Origin: Algoriphagus vanfongensis DSM 17529
GTDB lineage: Bacteria; Bacteroidota; Bacteroidia; Cytophagales; Cyclobacteriaceae
Reading direction: 5' to 3'
Assembly: GCF_000429465.1 (NCBI RefSeq)
Contig: NZ_AUBX01000001.1
Coordinates: 43,724-107,723 of the forward strand
Length of the DNA stretch: 64,000 nt
Shown here one piece after another: positions 25,220 to 34,610 of this stretch (position 1 is its first letter; each line of letters starts with the position of its first letter). The notes under the pieces were generated by a model. That model saw only the letters and a program-made list of their open reading frames with translations, did no database searches and was not told where the DNA came from. A program made the position numbers and the translations under genes.

Positions 25220-25774
25220 TTGAATGAGATTTCTTTCAATAGCGAACTAGTTCTTATTTCTGAAATATCAGAAGGAAATGAGGGTGCTTTTCGATTTCTG
25301 TTTGATAAGTATCATCAGAGAGTATATGCTTTTTGTCTCAAGTTTGTAAAGAACCAGCAACTTGCAGAAGATATTACGCAGGAAATTTTCATCAAGCTAT
25401 GGCAAGAAAAATCAAAGCTGAAAAGAATTGAAAACTGTGAAGGGTTCCTTTTCTTAATGGTAAAAAGAAGATGCATAGACCATCTAAGAAAATGTAGGCG
25501 AGACACCCAACTACTCAATCAGCTGAAAGAGGAAATTAAGACATCCTACTCCCCTATTCAAGATCTGGAAAACTCCAGATATCTTGAGAAACTAAAAAGC
25601 AAATTAAGCCCTCAGCAATTATCTGTCTTTGAATTGAGTCGAGAGAAAGGAATGACTTATCAAATGATTTCGAAAGAATTGGATATTTCAAAAAATACTG
25701 TTCGTAATCATATGGTAGAAGCCTTAAAGCATATTCGAGAATTGCTGGGCAAATCTTTTTTTACTTTTTTTTGA
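25220..25774 (+). CDS. ECF sigma-70 factor of the sulfatase locus
   Basis: This is a 184-residue extracytoplasmic-function sigma factor. Region 2 is at about 20-90 (AFRFLFDKYHQRVYAFC, QLAEDITQEIFIKLW), region 4 with its HTH at about 120-175 (LSPQQLSVFELSREKGMTYQ, ISKNTVRNHMVEALKHIREL). The start is a TTG at 25220; no in-frame ATG lies near and the usual distance to region 2 fits. It would be held by the FecR anti-sigma encoded 62 bases downstream and released when the STN-bearing SusC at 26965 binds its substrate, then activate the locus. This chain is known for Bacteroidota sigma/FecR/SusC sets. Confidence 0.9.
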   Translation: MNEISFNSELVLISEISEGNEGAFRFLFDKYHQRVYAFCLKFVKNQQLAEDITQEIFIKLWQEKSKLKRIENCEGFLFLMVKRRCIDHLRKCRRDTQLLNQLKEEIKTSYSPIQDLENSRYLEKLKSKLSPQQLSVFELSREKGMTYQMISKELDISKNTVRNHMVEALKHIRELLGKSFFTFF

Positions 25775-25836
25775 CTTTAACTAGTCCTGTTTCTGATTCG
25801 GGTGCGACATTCTAATGAATGTAATCACTTACACCC

Positions 25837-26838
25837 TTGAAAAACAGTAGCCGATTCTCTATCCTTCTGGATAAATATCTCAAAAACACAATCTCGGATG
25901 AAGAGCTGTCAGAATTCTTGGACTTGCTTGAATCTGAAGATACAGAAGAAAGATTCAAGGAAAATCTAGAATTACTTTGGGAGCAGAACATTCAGGAAGA
26001 GCCTTTATCAAATGAAAAAAGTCAGGCGTTATTTGATAAAATCAATCGAAAAAAAGCTGCACACCTCACGGTACACAAGACTGTCTCAGGTAACAATCTC
26101 TGGAAGTGGTCCGCTGCCGCAGGCATTATAATTTCTCTACTAGCATCCTTTATTTACTTTTCCAGTCTTCAGGAACCTCCAACAAGTACTAAACGCATCA
26201 CAGTGTTTTCCGACACGGGTGAAATCAACCACTTTCTTCTTCCTGATAGCAGTGAAGTATGGTTGAATTCCGGCTCTACAATTAGTTATGATTCTGAATT
26301 CAGGGAGAGATCCGTCATTATTGTAGGCGAGGCTTTTTTTGATGTAAAAAGAGACACTTTGAGACCGTTTTTGGTGAAATCCGAAGAGATTTTTGTAAAA
26401 GTTCTCGGTACATCTTTCAATGTAAGATCCTATCAGGAAGATGCATCAATCAATGTAACAGTAGCAACTGGAAAAGTGGGAGTAGGAAAACTAAATCAGA
26501 GCACTAACACGATTATCCCCAATCAACAATTGACTTATAAAAAATCCGAAGGAGAGTTCTCTTTTTCAGAGGTGGATGCATCCTCACTAAGCTCCTGGAA
26601 AGATGGGTATCTAGTTTTTGAAAACACCACTTTCAAAGAAGCTGCAATTACTCTAGAAAAACACTTTGGAATCCAATTTCAATTTCAAAATCAAACCATT
26701 TCCTCTTGTCGATTTACCTCAAAGTTTGATAAAAATGAAAGTCTTGATCACGTACTGGAAGTGCTTTCAAAAGTCAATGGGATAAGCTGGAAGCAAGATA
26801 AAAATAAGATCCTTTTTATTGGATCAACATGTTTGTAA
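25837..26838 (+). CDS. FecR-family anti-sigma factor
   Basis: This is a 333-residue single-pass inner-membrane protein. The cytoplasmic N-terminal part (1-85) has the DEELSEFLDLLES segment that would bind the sigma factor; a membrane helix lies at about 88-107; a FecR domain (about 118-212: EINHFLLPDSSEVWLNSGS, VLGTSFNVRSYQED) and a DUF4974-type C-terminal domain (about 250-325: YLVFENTTFKEAAITLEKHF) lie in the periplasm. The start is TTG 25837, as no ATG fits. The C-terminal domain would receive the signal from the STN domain of SusC. It is in one transcript with the sigma gene and precedes the transporter. Confidence 0.9.
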   Translation: MKNSSRFSILLDKYLKNTISDEELSEFLDLLESEDTEERFKENLELLWEQNIQEEPLSNEKSQALFDKINRKKAAHLTVHKTVSGNNLWKWSAAAGIIISLLASFIYFSSLQEPPTSTKRITVFSDTGEINHFLLPDSSEVWLNSGSTISYDSEFRERSVIIVGEAFFDVKRDTLRPFLVKSEEIFVKVLGTSFNVRSYQEDASINVTVATGKVGVGKLNQSTNTIIPNQQLTYKKSEGEFSFSEVDASSLSSWKDGYLVFENTTFKEAAITLEKHFGIQFQFQNQTISSCRFTSKFDKNESLDHVLEVLSKVNGISWKQDKNKILFIGSTCL

Positions 26839-26881
26839 CCTAAACAACCGCCTATGAAATAAGCATCAAAAAATTAAAAAA

Positions 26882-26921
26882 GCTGTTCCGGTTGCGCCCG
26901 AAACAGCCCGCCCAAAAGGGC
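26882..26921 (+). promoter_or_regulatory. Two hairpins between FecR and SusC genes
   Basis: GCTGTT-C-CGG / CCG-A-AACAGC (26882-26891 with 26898-26907) is followed by GCCC-AAAA-GGGC (26910-26921). No T-run follows, so these are more likely to tune or process the message between regulator and transporter than to be a full terminator. Confidence 0.5.
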
Positions 26922-26964
26922 AAGATCCATTCAATTAAGAATAAACCTAAACTAATTCAAAACT

Positions 26965-29900
26965 ATGAAATTATATTTATTCAGGATACCCAGAATCCTG
27001 TTAAAAATGCTTCAGGGATTTGTCATTCCCATTGAAAAATCGACTAGGCTTTCCAGCTTTACTTTTTTGCTGGTTTTGCTGAGCTTCTTAAGTCTTGCAT
27101 CCGTCCATGCGACATCCCAAGATCCCGGGTTGGAAGATGTGAAGATCACAGTAGGTCTATCTGGAGAATCTTTGATCAATGCCTTTAGAAAGATTGAAGT
27201 CAGTTCTCCCTATAAGTTTTCGTACAAATTAAGTCATGTGAGCCCCTATAAAAATATCTCTCTAAAAAGGGCTGAGCGATCAATCAAGCAAACATTGGAT
27301 TTAATATTAGCAAACACGGATCTGCAATATGAAAAATTAGGAGAGAGCATTGTAATCACTCCCAAGCACCAAAAGAAAGAGACTGAAACAATTTCCGTAA
27401 CACAAATAGAAGATCAAGCCATCAGAATTACTGGAAAAGTGACAACTGACACTGATCCGGAAGGAATGCCGGGAGTCAATGTTCGACTAGTGGGAACACA
27501 GATAGGAACTGTAACTGATTTGGATGGGATGTATGAAATTGAGGTACCAGATGAAAATGCTGAGCTGGAGTTTTCATTCATCGGTTATCAAACAGTAAGA
27601 GAAGCTATCAATAATCGAACGGTAATAAATGTAAATCTATCTGAAATCATAAGCGGCTTGGAAGAAGTGGTTGTGGTAGGATATGGTGTAACCAAAAAAA
27701 GTGACTTGACAGGTTCAGTGGTTTCTTTAACACAAGACGATTTCACTCAAGGTGCAAATACCAATGCATTACAACTATTAAACGGAAGAGCGCCTGGAGT
27801 CACGATCAGTCAACCTAGTTCAGCACCTGGAGCTTCTACGAAAATCCAGATTCGTGGAGCTGGATCCATTAATGGAGACAACAATGCTTTAGTAGTAGTA
27901 GATGGGCTACCTGGGGTCAACCCAACTGACATCAGTCCTGATGACATTGAATCAATTGAGATTCTAAAAGATGCTTCTTCAGCTGCTATTTATGGTACAA
28001 GAGCAGCAAATGGAGTGGTTTTGATCACTACAAAAAGCGGAAAAAAGAATGAACCTGTTTTAAAATACAACATGTATTTCGGGTCACAATCTGTAGCGAA
28101 GAGGATTGATGTATTGAATGGACAGGAATACATGGAGACTCTTAATGCTATTCGTACTGAAGGAGGAGGAGATCCTATCTACACCCAAGAACAAATCAAT
28201 CAAGTGGGTATAGGTACTAATTGGCAAGACGTGATATTCAACCAGAGTGCACCGGTACAAAACCATCAAATCACCATGTCTGGAGGTTCAGACAAAAGTA
28301 CCTATTATGCCGGCTTGAATTATTTCAATCAACAAGGATTAGTAAAAAACTCTGATTTTAATAAACTCAACCTTAGAACTAATATTGATTTTAAGCCTAA
28401 AGAATTCCTTCGATTTAAGTTCAATATGAATTATACGAGGTCTGTTCAAAATGAAATTTTGTTTTCCAATGCGGCAAATGAAAATGCTGGCCCTATTAAT
28501 TCTGCAATCCAGTTTGACCCGACATTGCCATCTGGTCTAAATGCAAATGGACAATATTACCTTAATGATTTTATTGCTTTGGATAACCCAGAGGCTTTGA
28601 TCAATGGTGTTTCTGAACAGACCCTTAGAAATAGATTTTATGGGACGTTTACCACAGAGATTGAACCAGTAAAAGGATTGGTTGGCTCGATCCGACTAGG
28701 TGGAACGACCAACAGCAGTATGAATTCATCCTATAGAGATCGATCTACATTGAACGGAAGAAGCAATGGCGGGATTGGCTCTAGAAGTAGTTCAGATTAT
28801 GTACAATGGTTGGCGGAGTTCTTGATTCGTTACCAGAAGGATTTTAGTGAAAACAGTAAGCTGAATGCCTTTATTGGAACCACTTTTGAAGAATTCCAAA
28901 CTGTAGGAGTAGGTGCTAATTCGCGAAATTTCTTATCAGATGTCACTGGACCAAACCTTTTACAAAGTGGAGACGGCGATGAAGGAGACAATGTTAGTTC
29001 TTCCAGAAATAGAAACAGACTCAATGGCTTTTTGGGCAGAGTGAATTATGATTTCAAAGACAGATATTTATTGACACTGTCTATGAGAGCAGATGGTACT
29101 TCAAGATTCTCAGATAACAATAAATATGCTTTTTTTCCTTCTGGAGCTTTTGCCTGGAGACTATCAGATGAATCCTTTTTTCAACCTGCCACAAAAGTAT
29201 TTAGCACTGTAAAAATCCGATTGGGATATGGACAGTTAGGCAATCAAGGTGTCCCTAATTTCAGCACGATTCAGACTTTGGTAGCTGGCGGTAGTGCAGC
29301 ATTTGGAGATGCTATTTATCAGGGTGTTGTTCCTGCTAGACTACCTAACCCAAATTTGAAATGGGAAACTACTGAGGAAATCAACTTTGGATTAGATTTC
29401 GGTATTGCCGGTGACAGAATCAATGGCTCTGTAGATTACTTTATCAGAAACACCAAAGATCAAATTTTCAGTAAGCCGATTCCTAGTGTGGTTGGATTCA
29501 CAAATATCTTGGTCAATTTCGGTGAAGCTAGAAATAGTGGACTCGAGTTCTTGATCAACTCTGTCAATGTAAATCAAAGCCAATTCAGATGGTCATCTGC
29601 ACTAAACTTCTCAATTCTCAAAAATGAAGTAACTCAATTACCAGATTTCATTCCCGAAATCGTCACAGGTGGAGTGGGCACCTTTATAAATAATTACTTA
29701 TTGATTAGGGAAGGAATTCCGATGCGCTCTTTTTATGGGTATGAAACAGAAGGGATATTTCAAATCGGGGAAGATATCTCTAACTCAGCGCAACCTAACG
29801 CTGAACCAGGCCATATCAAATTCAAAGATCAAAACAATGATGGTGTCATAGACTTAAATGACAGGGTCATCTTGGGAGATCCTTTTCCTGATTTCACCTT

Positions 29901-30396
29901 AGGTTTCAATAACAGCTTTAGCTATAAAAACTTCTCACTTGACCTATTTCTACAATGGGTAAAAGGAATAGAAACCTTGGACGCTAACGTAACAGAATCA
30001 CTCTACCCTACTAATGAATATAGAAATAGGATTTCAGAGTATTTATTAAATAGATGGACTCCTGAAAACCCATCCAATAAATATCCAAGTGGAGTAAATC
30101 CAACAGCTTACGGAGGAGATTACATCATTAATTCCCTTACCGTGACTGATGCTTCTTTCTTGCGAATGAAGACAATAACCCTAGGGTACAACTTCCCAAT
30201 ACAGAACAAAAGAGTACTACAGAGCGCCAATGTTTTTGCAGCGGTAGATAACCTCTTCACCATCACTGATTTTAAAGGATTTGATCCTGATGCAAATGCC
30301 AGCGCCACCAATGACTTGGATAATGTAGCCAAAGTGAACTATAACAGCTACCCCTTGAGTAGGACTTTCAGATTTGGTTTATCAGTCACCTTTTAA
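26965..30396 (+). CDS. SusC-family TonB-dependent transporter with STN signalling domain
   Basis: This is an 1143-residue outer-membrane importer and sensor. After a long signal region (to about residue 50) comes an STN domain (about 58-130, VKITVGLSGESLINAFRKIE), a carboxypeptidase-like domain (about 150-225, RITGKVTTDTDPEGMPGVN), the plug with KSDLTGSV, IQIRGAGSING and ESIEILKDASSAAIYGTRAA (about 230-360), then a large barrel ending in FGLSVTF. The STN domain contacts the FecR C-terminus to signal substrate binding. With its SusD 11 bases downstream and a sulfatase, a sulfated polysaccharide (algal carrageenan, ulvan or similar) is the likely substrate; the exact glycan cannot be told. Confidence 0.95.
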   Translation: MKLYLFRIPRILLKMLQGFVIPIEKSTRLSSFTFLLVLLSFLSLASVHATSQDPGLEDVKITVGLSGESLINAFRKIEVSSPYKFSYKLSHVSPYKNISLKRAERSIKQTLDLILANTDLQYEKLGESIVITPKHQKKETETISVTQIEDQAIRITGKVTTDTDPEGMPGVNVRLVGTQIGTVTDLDGMYEIEVPDENAELEFSFIGYQTVREAINNRTVINVNLSEIISGLEEVVVVGYGVTKKSDLTGSVVSLTQDDFTQGANTNALQLLNGRAPGVTISQPSSAPGASTKIQIRGAGSINGDNNALVVVDGLPGVNPTDISPDDIESIEILKDASSAAIYGTRAANGVVLITTKSGKKNEPVLKYNMYFGSQSVAKRIDVLNGQEYMETLNAIRTEGGGDPIYTQEQINQVGIGTNWQDVIFNQSAPVQNHQITMSGGSDKSTYYAGLNYFNQQGLVKNSDFNKLNLRTNIDFKPKEFLRFKFNMNYTRSVQNEILFSNAANENAGPINSAIQFDPTLPSGLNANGQYYLNDFIALDNPEALINGVSEQTLRNRFYGTFTTEIEPVKGLVGSIRLGGTTNSSMNSSYRDRSTLNGRSNGGIGSRSSSDYVQWLAEFLIRYQKDFSENSKLNAFIGTTFEEFQTVGVGANSRNFLSDVTGPNLLQSGDGDEGDNVSSSRNRNRLNGFLGRVNYDFKDRYLLTLSMRADGTSRFSDNNKYAFFPSGAFAWRLSDESFFQPATKVFSTVKIRLGYGQLGNQGVPNFSTIQTLVAGGSAAFGDAIYQGVVPARLPNPNLKWETTEEINFGLDFGIAGDRINGSVDYFIRNTKDQIFSKPIPSVVGFTNILVNFGEARNSGLEFLINSVNVNQSQFRWSSALNFSILKNEVTQLPDFIPEIVTGGVGTFINNYLLIREGIPMRSFYGYETEGIFQIGEDISNSAQPNAEPGHIKFKDQNNDGVIDLNDRVILGDPFPDFTLGFNNSFSYKNFSLDLFLQWVKGIETLDANVTESLYPTNEYRNRISEYLLNRWTPENPSNKYPSGVNPTAYGGDYIINSLTVTDASFLRMKTITLGYNFPIQNKRVLQSANVFAAVDNLFTITDFKGFDPDANASATNDLDNVAKVNYNSYPLSRTFRFGLSVTF

Positions 30397-30407
30397 TTGA
30401 GCAAAAA

Positions 30408-31895
30408 ATGAAAATACTATCTAAATCAATAAAAATAGGGTTAATAGCTTTGACGTTGATGTCGGGTTTGAGTAGTTGTACAGATTTCTTAGAAGAAGCT
30501 GTCTATACTGAATACGACCCTAATGAATTTCTAAAGGACAAATCAGGAGTCGATGCTTTATTGACCGGAGCATATTCTAGATCAAGAATAATTTCTTACG
30601 ATCACAGGAACTACACTTATTTACTAAATGAGTTTTGTACAGATGTTTCATTTGAAACCGGAGGAGGTTTGGAAGCTGTAGCTGCACCTTTCATCCAATT
30701 TACGTGGCCCGTGAATAATGGGATTTTGAATGGTCAATGGAACAAAATGTATAGTGCGATAGCAAGTGCAAATACAGTTTTAATTGTTGCAGCACAATTG
30801 GACGGTCTTTCTGAATCAGAATTGAATGCGATTAGAGGTGAAGCCAGATTTATAAGAGCATCCTCTTACTATTACCTCTACAATTTATTCGGACCAACAC
30901 CAATTATTGAAATTCCTGAAGGAGCAACTCCAGACGAAATAGAATCAATTGGACAGGAGACACCTCGAGCCAGTAAAGAAGAGTTCTTCAATTATGTGAT
31001 TGGGGATTTAGAATTTGCAGCCGAAAATTTACCCACTGAGGAGACATTGATTGGAAGAGCTACCAAGGGAGCAGCCTTAGGCTATCTGATGAAATTATAT
31101 CTCAATGATAAGAACTGGGAAATGGCTTCTGCGACTGCTCAAAAAATAATGGACTTGGGGCATTATAGTCTATATGAAGATTATTCAGCATTATTCTCAG
31201 TCAATGGAGAACAAAACAATGAATTTATCTTCAGAGCACCTTGCCTTCCTCAGGCAGGATATCAGAATAATTACATGGCACATGCATTTCCCCCAGGTTA
31301 CCCGATATTGGATACCTGGGCTAACTATGGAGCGCAATTCAGAACTTACACTGCATTCTATGAAACTTTTGAAGAGAATGATAAAAGAAGGGAACTGTTT
31401 GTCACTGACTACATAGACTTGACAGGTAAAGAAATCAAGCTTATTTATAAAGAGGACGGAAGTCCTGCTGATAATGTAAGAAGCTTCAAGTATTGGCCTG
31501 ACCCCAACGGAATTGGAGAAAACCATGGAAACGATATTGTATATATCAGATACGCGGACGTCTTATTGACAAAGGCAGAAGCATTGAACGAAATCAACGG
31601 ACCTAATTCTGAAAGTATTGAGCTGTTAAATCAAGTAAGGTCTAGAGCAGGTATAGATGAAGTCACATTAACAGACTATCCTACAAAAGAGAGTCTACGT
31701 GACTTCATTTTAGAGGAAAGAGGAAGAGAGTTTTATACAGAAGGATTGAGAAGAGAAGATCTGATCAGACATGGTAAATTCATTTCGAGTGCCCAATCAA
31801 GAGGACACAATGCTATGGATTATCAGGTATTATACCCAATCCCACTTCAACAATTGGACACCAATCCAAATCTAGCACAGAATCCAGGGTATTAA
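30408..31895 (+). CDS. RagB/SusD-family surface lipoprotein of the sulfatase locus
   Basis: This is a 495-residue outer-membrane lipoprotein. Lipobox LSSC (Cys24) is followed by TDFLEEAVYTEYDPNEFL. The middle carries the usual TPR-like helices (GEARFIRASSYYYLYNLFGP), and the C-terminus the YADVLLTKAEALNEINGP, VRSRAGIDEV and ERGREFYTEGLRREDLIRHG blocks typical of SusD. It forms the lid over the SusC encoded 11 bases upstream and binds glycan at the surface. A strong terminator follows its stop, then the sulfatase gene. Confidence 0.95.
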   Translation: MKILSKSIKIGLIALTLMSGLSSCTDFLEEAVYTEYDPNEFLKDKSGVDALLTGAYSRSRIISYDHRNYTYLLNEFCTDVSFETGGGLEAVAAPFIQFTWPVNNGILNGQWNKMYSAIASANTVLIVAAQLDGLSESELNAIRGEARFIRASSYYYLYNLFGPTPIIEIPEGATPDEIESIGQETPRASKEEFFNYVIGDLEFAAENLPTEETLIGRATKGAALGYLMKLYLNDKNWEMASATAQKIMDLGHYSLYEDYSALFSVNGEQNNEFIFRAPCLPQAGYQNNYMAHAFPPGYPILDTWANYGAQFRTYTAFYETFEENDKRRELFVTDYIDLTGKEIKLIYKEDGSPADNVRSFKYWPDPNGIGENHGNDIVYIRYADVLLTKAEALNEINGPNSESIELLNQVRSRAGIDEVTLTDYPTKESLRDFILEERGREFYTEGLRREDLIRHGKFISSAQSRGHNAMDYQVLYPIPLQQLDTNPNLAQNPGY

Positions 31896-31901
31896 TCAGA
31901 G

Positions 31902-31925
31902 AAGCCCGGTTGATTACCCGGGCTT
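31902..31925 (+). terminator. Intrinsic terminator between SusD and sulfatase
   Basis: AAGCCCGG (31902-31909) pairs with CCGGGCTT (31918-31925), followed by TTTTT. The sulfatase ATG lies only 18 bases beyond, leaving no room for a separate promoter, so partial read-through would set sulfatase level below SusCD. Confidence 0.85.
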
Positions 31926-31943
31926 TTTTTACTCAACTATTTC

Positions 31944-33425
31944 ATGAATAAAGATAAAGTAAAAGCAAACCTGCACTGGATTCTGAAAAGACTAGTAGTA
32001 TTTGTATTTGTAGGTCTCTCTTTAAAGGGAAATGCTCAGGATGGATCGAAAACAATTAAATCAAGTGAAGACCTCAACATTGTTTTAATCCATGTTGATG
32101 ATCTAGGATGGACAGATTTAGGGGTATTTGGAAGTGACTTTTATGAAACTCCATATATTGATAAATTAGCAGAGCAAGGATTAAGATTTACCAACTCCTA
32201 TGCAGCAGCAGCCATCTGCTCACCTACAAGGGCGGCTCTATTAACCGGTAAATATCCGGCAAGGACTGGAATTACTGACTGGATTAGGGCAAGGTTCCAA
32301 GGAGGGATTATTCCCGAGGATGGTCAAAACCCAAGTGGGTATGATGAAAATGAAGATAAGCCCTTACGAACGCCTCAAAATTATCTATACATGCCTTTAG
32401 AAGAAGTGACGATTGCGGAACTTCTAAAAGAAAGAGGATATAAGACAGCTCATATAGGCAAATGGCACCTTGGTCCCGACGACTATTTTCCGGAACATCA
32501 AGGTTTCGACATCAACATTGGAGGTTGTGATTTGGGACAACCACCGAGTTATTTTGACCCATATCTTCCATTTAATGGAAATCCCGAATATGTCATGCCT
32601 AATCTCGAACCAAGGAAAGAGGGAGAATATTTAACTGACCGGGAGGGAGATGAAGCAGTTGAATTTATTCGAAAGCATCAGAAGGAACCGTTCTTTATCC
32701 ACTGGGCTACATACACTGTCCATACTCCGCTGATGGGAAAAGAAGTCCTGGTTGAAAAGTATAAAAATAAGACTCCTGGAAATCAAACCAATCCCACCTA
32801 TGGGGCAATGGTCGAAAGTTTAGATGACAATATTGGAAAATTGATTGAAGCTCTAGATGAATTAGGAATAGCGGATAAAACTCTCGTGATTTTCACTTCC
32901 GATAATGGCGGATTAATCAATAATCCCGAAAATCCGGTAACAAATAATACTCCCCTCAGGTCCCAAAAAGGATATCCTTATGAAGGGGGAATTCGGGTTC
33001 CAACTATTATGCGATGGCCAGGGAAAATTCCAGCGGGGGTTGTGACTGAATCTCCGTTGATTACTATGGATATGTTACCGACCATTCTGAGTTTAGTTGA
33101 CGGTTCTGTAGATGAATCGAAGTGGGATGGTATGGACTATTCCACATTTATACAAAAACCAACAGTTCCAATGGAACGAGACTTGTATTGGTATTTTCCT
33201 CATTATCGAGGAGAAGATGTGGTACCCTATGCTATTATCCGATCTGGTGATTTCAAGTACATCCGTTATTTTGATGAAAGGAATGGTGAATTGTATAATT
33301 TGAAAGAAGATCTTGGAGAAACCATTAATTTATATCTCCAAAATTCAAGTTTAGTTAAAGAATTAGATCAAAAGTTAGATAATTGGCTGGAAGAAACCAA
33401 AGCAAGATTGCCTCAACGTAAATAA
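31944..33425 (+). CDS. Type I (S1) formylglycine-dependent sulfatase
   Basis: This is a 493-residue exported hydrolase that removes sulfate esters from glycans. A signal peptide (hydrophobic core about 17-27, cleavage near residue 32) is followed by the metal ligands in HVDDLGW (Asp52/Asp53), the formylglycine motif C-S-P-T-R with Cys92 in ICSPTRAALLTGKYPART, GKWHLG (Lys/His), WATYTVHTPL, and the TSDNGG metal site (Asp-Asn). Cys92 must be oxidised to formylglycine by a sulfatase-maturing enzyme not encoded in this window. No lipobox, so probably periplasmic or secreted. It is the last gene of the sigma-regulated locus; the S1 subfamily number needs a family search. Confidence 0.94.
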   Translation: MNKDKVKANLHWILKRLVVFVFVGLSLKGNAQDGSKTIKSSEDLNIVLIHVDDLGWTDLGVFGSDFYETPYIDKLAEQGLRFTNSYAAAAICSPTRAALLTGKYPARTGITDWIRARFQGGIIPEDGQNPSGYDENEDKPLRTPQNYLYMPLEEVTIAELLKERGYKTAHIGKWHLGPDDYFPEHQGFDINIGGCDLGQPPSYFDPYLPFNGNPEYVMPNLEPRKEGEYLTDREGDEAVEFIRKHQKEPFFIHWATYTVHTPLMGKEVLVEKYKNKTPGNQTNPTYGAMVESLDDNIGKLIEALDELGIADKTLVIFTSDNGGLINNPENPVTNNTPLRSQKGYPYEGGIRVPTIMRWPGKIPAGVVTESPLITMDMLPTILSLVDGSVDESKWDGMDYSTFIQKPTVPMERDLYWYFPHYRGEDVVPYAIIRSGDFKYIRYFDERNGELYNLKEDLGETINLYLQNSSLVKELDQKLDNWLEETKARLPQRK

Positions 33426-33430
33426 TTATT

Positions 33431-33454
33431 AAAGCCTCTCAAATGAGAGGCTTT
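33431..33454 (+). terminator. Intrinsic terminator after sulfatase
   Basis: AAAGCCTCTC (33431-33440) and GAGAGGCTTT (33445-33454) form a perfect 10-bp stem with a 4-nt loop (AAAT), followed by CTTTG. It starts 5 bases after the stop at 33425. Confidence 0.88.
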
Positions 33455-33837
33455 CTTTGAATAAAACACGTAATACATAGAGGAAACAATATAGTAGAGC
33501 AAGCTGTACATTCTACATTTTCTCAATGTCCTCCCTATCCATCCTCGTCTTAATTGCTAAAATATAAATAAGAATGGATGAAGCAGAGATGCTCCTTAGT
33601 TCATCACTATGAAAAGAAAAAACTATTGTCATTTAACAGATGGTGTAGCCCTAAAAAGAAGTCAAGCCTATCAATGCTCGATTGACAGGCAAAAAGAATA
33701 TTAAATGACTAATTCACAATTATTAAGTTAAAACTGAAAGCCTATTAACAATCCTTTAGTTAAAAAGAAATAAGCCCTATTTCCCGCTATAGAAAGCATT
33801 CCTAGGTTTGAGAAATTCAAACTTTAAAACACTCATT
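33455..33837. other. Spacer between sulfatase locus and small outer-membrane gene
   Basis: No gene is seen. A hairpin GCCT-A-TCAAT / ATTGA-C-AGGC lies at 33666-33690 without a T-run. From 33707 on the sequence belongs to duplication B, whose upstream 130 bases are also kept in copy 2 and therefore probably include the promoter. Confidence 0.5.
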
Positions 33838-34499
33838 ATGAAAGCTTTTCTAATCTCTCTATCTCTGCTATTCTTTGCTAATGTTCCTCTTGTAAGTCAG
33901 GGGCAAGACAAGCCAAAAAAAACCTACACACTGGGAGTAGGTACCTCCATAGATGCAATGAATCATTTGTATGGCATTAATATCTCCAATGAATTCAACT
34001 GGAGGCTTGGCAAAAGGACATCATTCAATGCCGGCATTTCCTACTACCAATCTCTGGGTAGCTATGAGGAATCGAAACTCGAACTAGGACAAAAAAATCA
34101 GGAACAATCATCAGGATTGTTTATTACTCCCTCCTTGAAATATGACCTGATCCAAAGACCATCTGGCTTTATCTTGTCAATTGCAGCCGGCCCATCTTTG
34201 CAGCTTGGAGGCGAGACTTTTCTTTTCAATCCTTACTATGACGGGACATTGCCAGAAACCCAGACATATGCCACCAATAAATATCAACGAATAGGTCTAC
34301 ACCTGGAATTGGAAGCGGAATGGAAATCAAAAAATCCAAACAGGAGAAACGCAGTGAGTCTTTCAGCATATGGAGCAAATAACGCCATGCCTTGGTATCT
34401 CCATGCTACGTATAAAATGAGGTTCAAATTAGGGAAGTAAGCTTTCTTCCAAAGAAACGATCGCAAGATGACCAAACAAAAGCATACTGTAGCTAATTT
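33707..34499 (+). repeat. Direct duplication B, copy 1
   Basis: The roughly 793-base segment recurs at 56173-56965 in the same orientation. It spans the upstream region, the whole small outer-membrane gene and about 60 bases after it. The offset is 22466 before the A-run in the coding region and 22465 after it, because copy 2 lost one A. Confidence 0.9.
33838..34440 (+). CDS. Small outer-membrane beta-barrel-like protein, intact copy
   Basis: This is a 200-residue exported protein with a clear signal peptide (MKAFLISLSLLFFANVPLVSQ). The mature part shows alternating amphipathic strands (FNWRLGKRTSFNAGISYY; GFILSIAAGPSLQLGG; RIGLHLELEAEWKS) and ends in YKMRFKLGK, as in small eight-stranded barrel proteins. 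I start at ATG 33838; a TTG 30 bases upstream would only lengthen the signal. It reads TYTLGVGTSIDAMNHLYG where the second copy at 56 kb is frameshifted at a run of eight A's. No operon partner. A specific role is not apparent. Confidence 0.8.
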   Translation: MKAFLISLSLLFFANVPLVSQGQDKPKKTYTLGVGTSIDAMNHLYGINISNEFNWRLGKRTSFNAGISYYQSLGSYEESKLELGQKNQEQSSGLFITPSLKYDLIQRPSGFILSIAAGPSLQLGGETFLFNPYYDGTLPETQTYATNKYQRIGLHLELEAEWKSKNPNRRNAVSLSAYGANNAMPWYLHATYKMRFKLGK

Positions 34500-34610
34500 C
34501 ACAGGTGCTTCAAAGGATAAAAATCAATAGGAAATAAAATTAAAATCAAGAGCTATAACTATCTTGATTATTAGATTTTGTTAAAAGTAGAATTGGTAAA
34601 CTTATAGATA

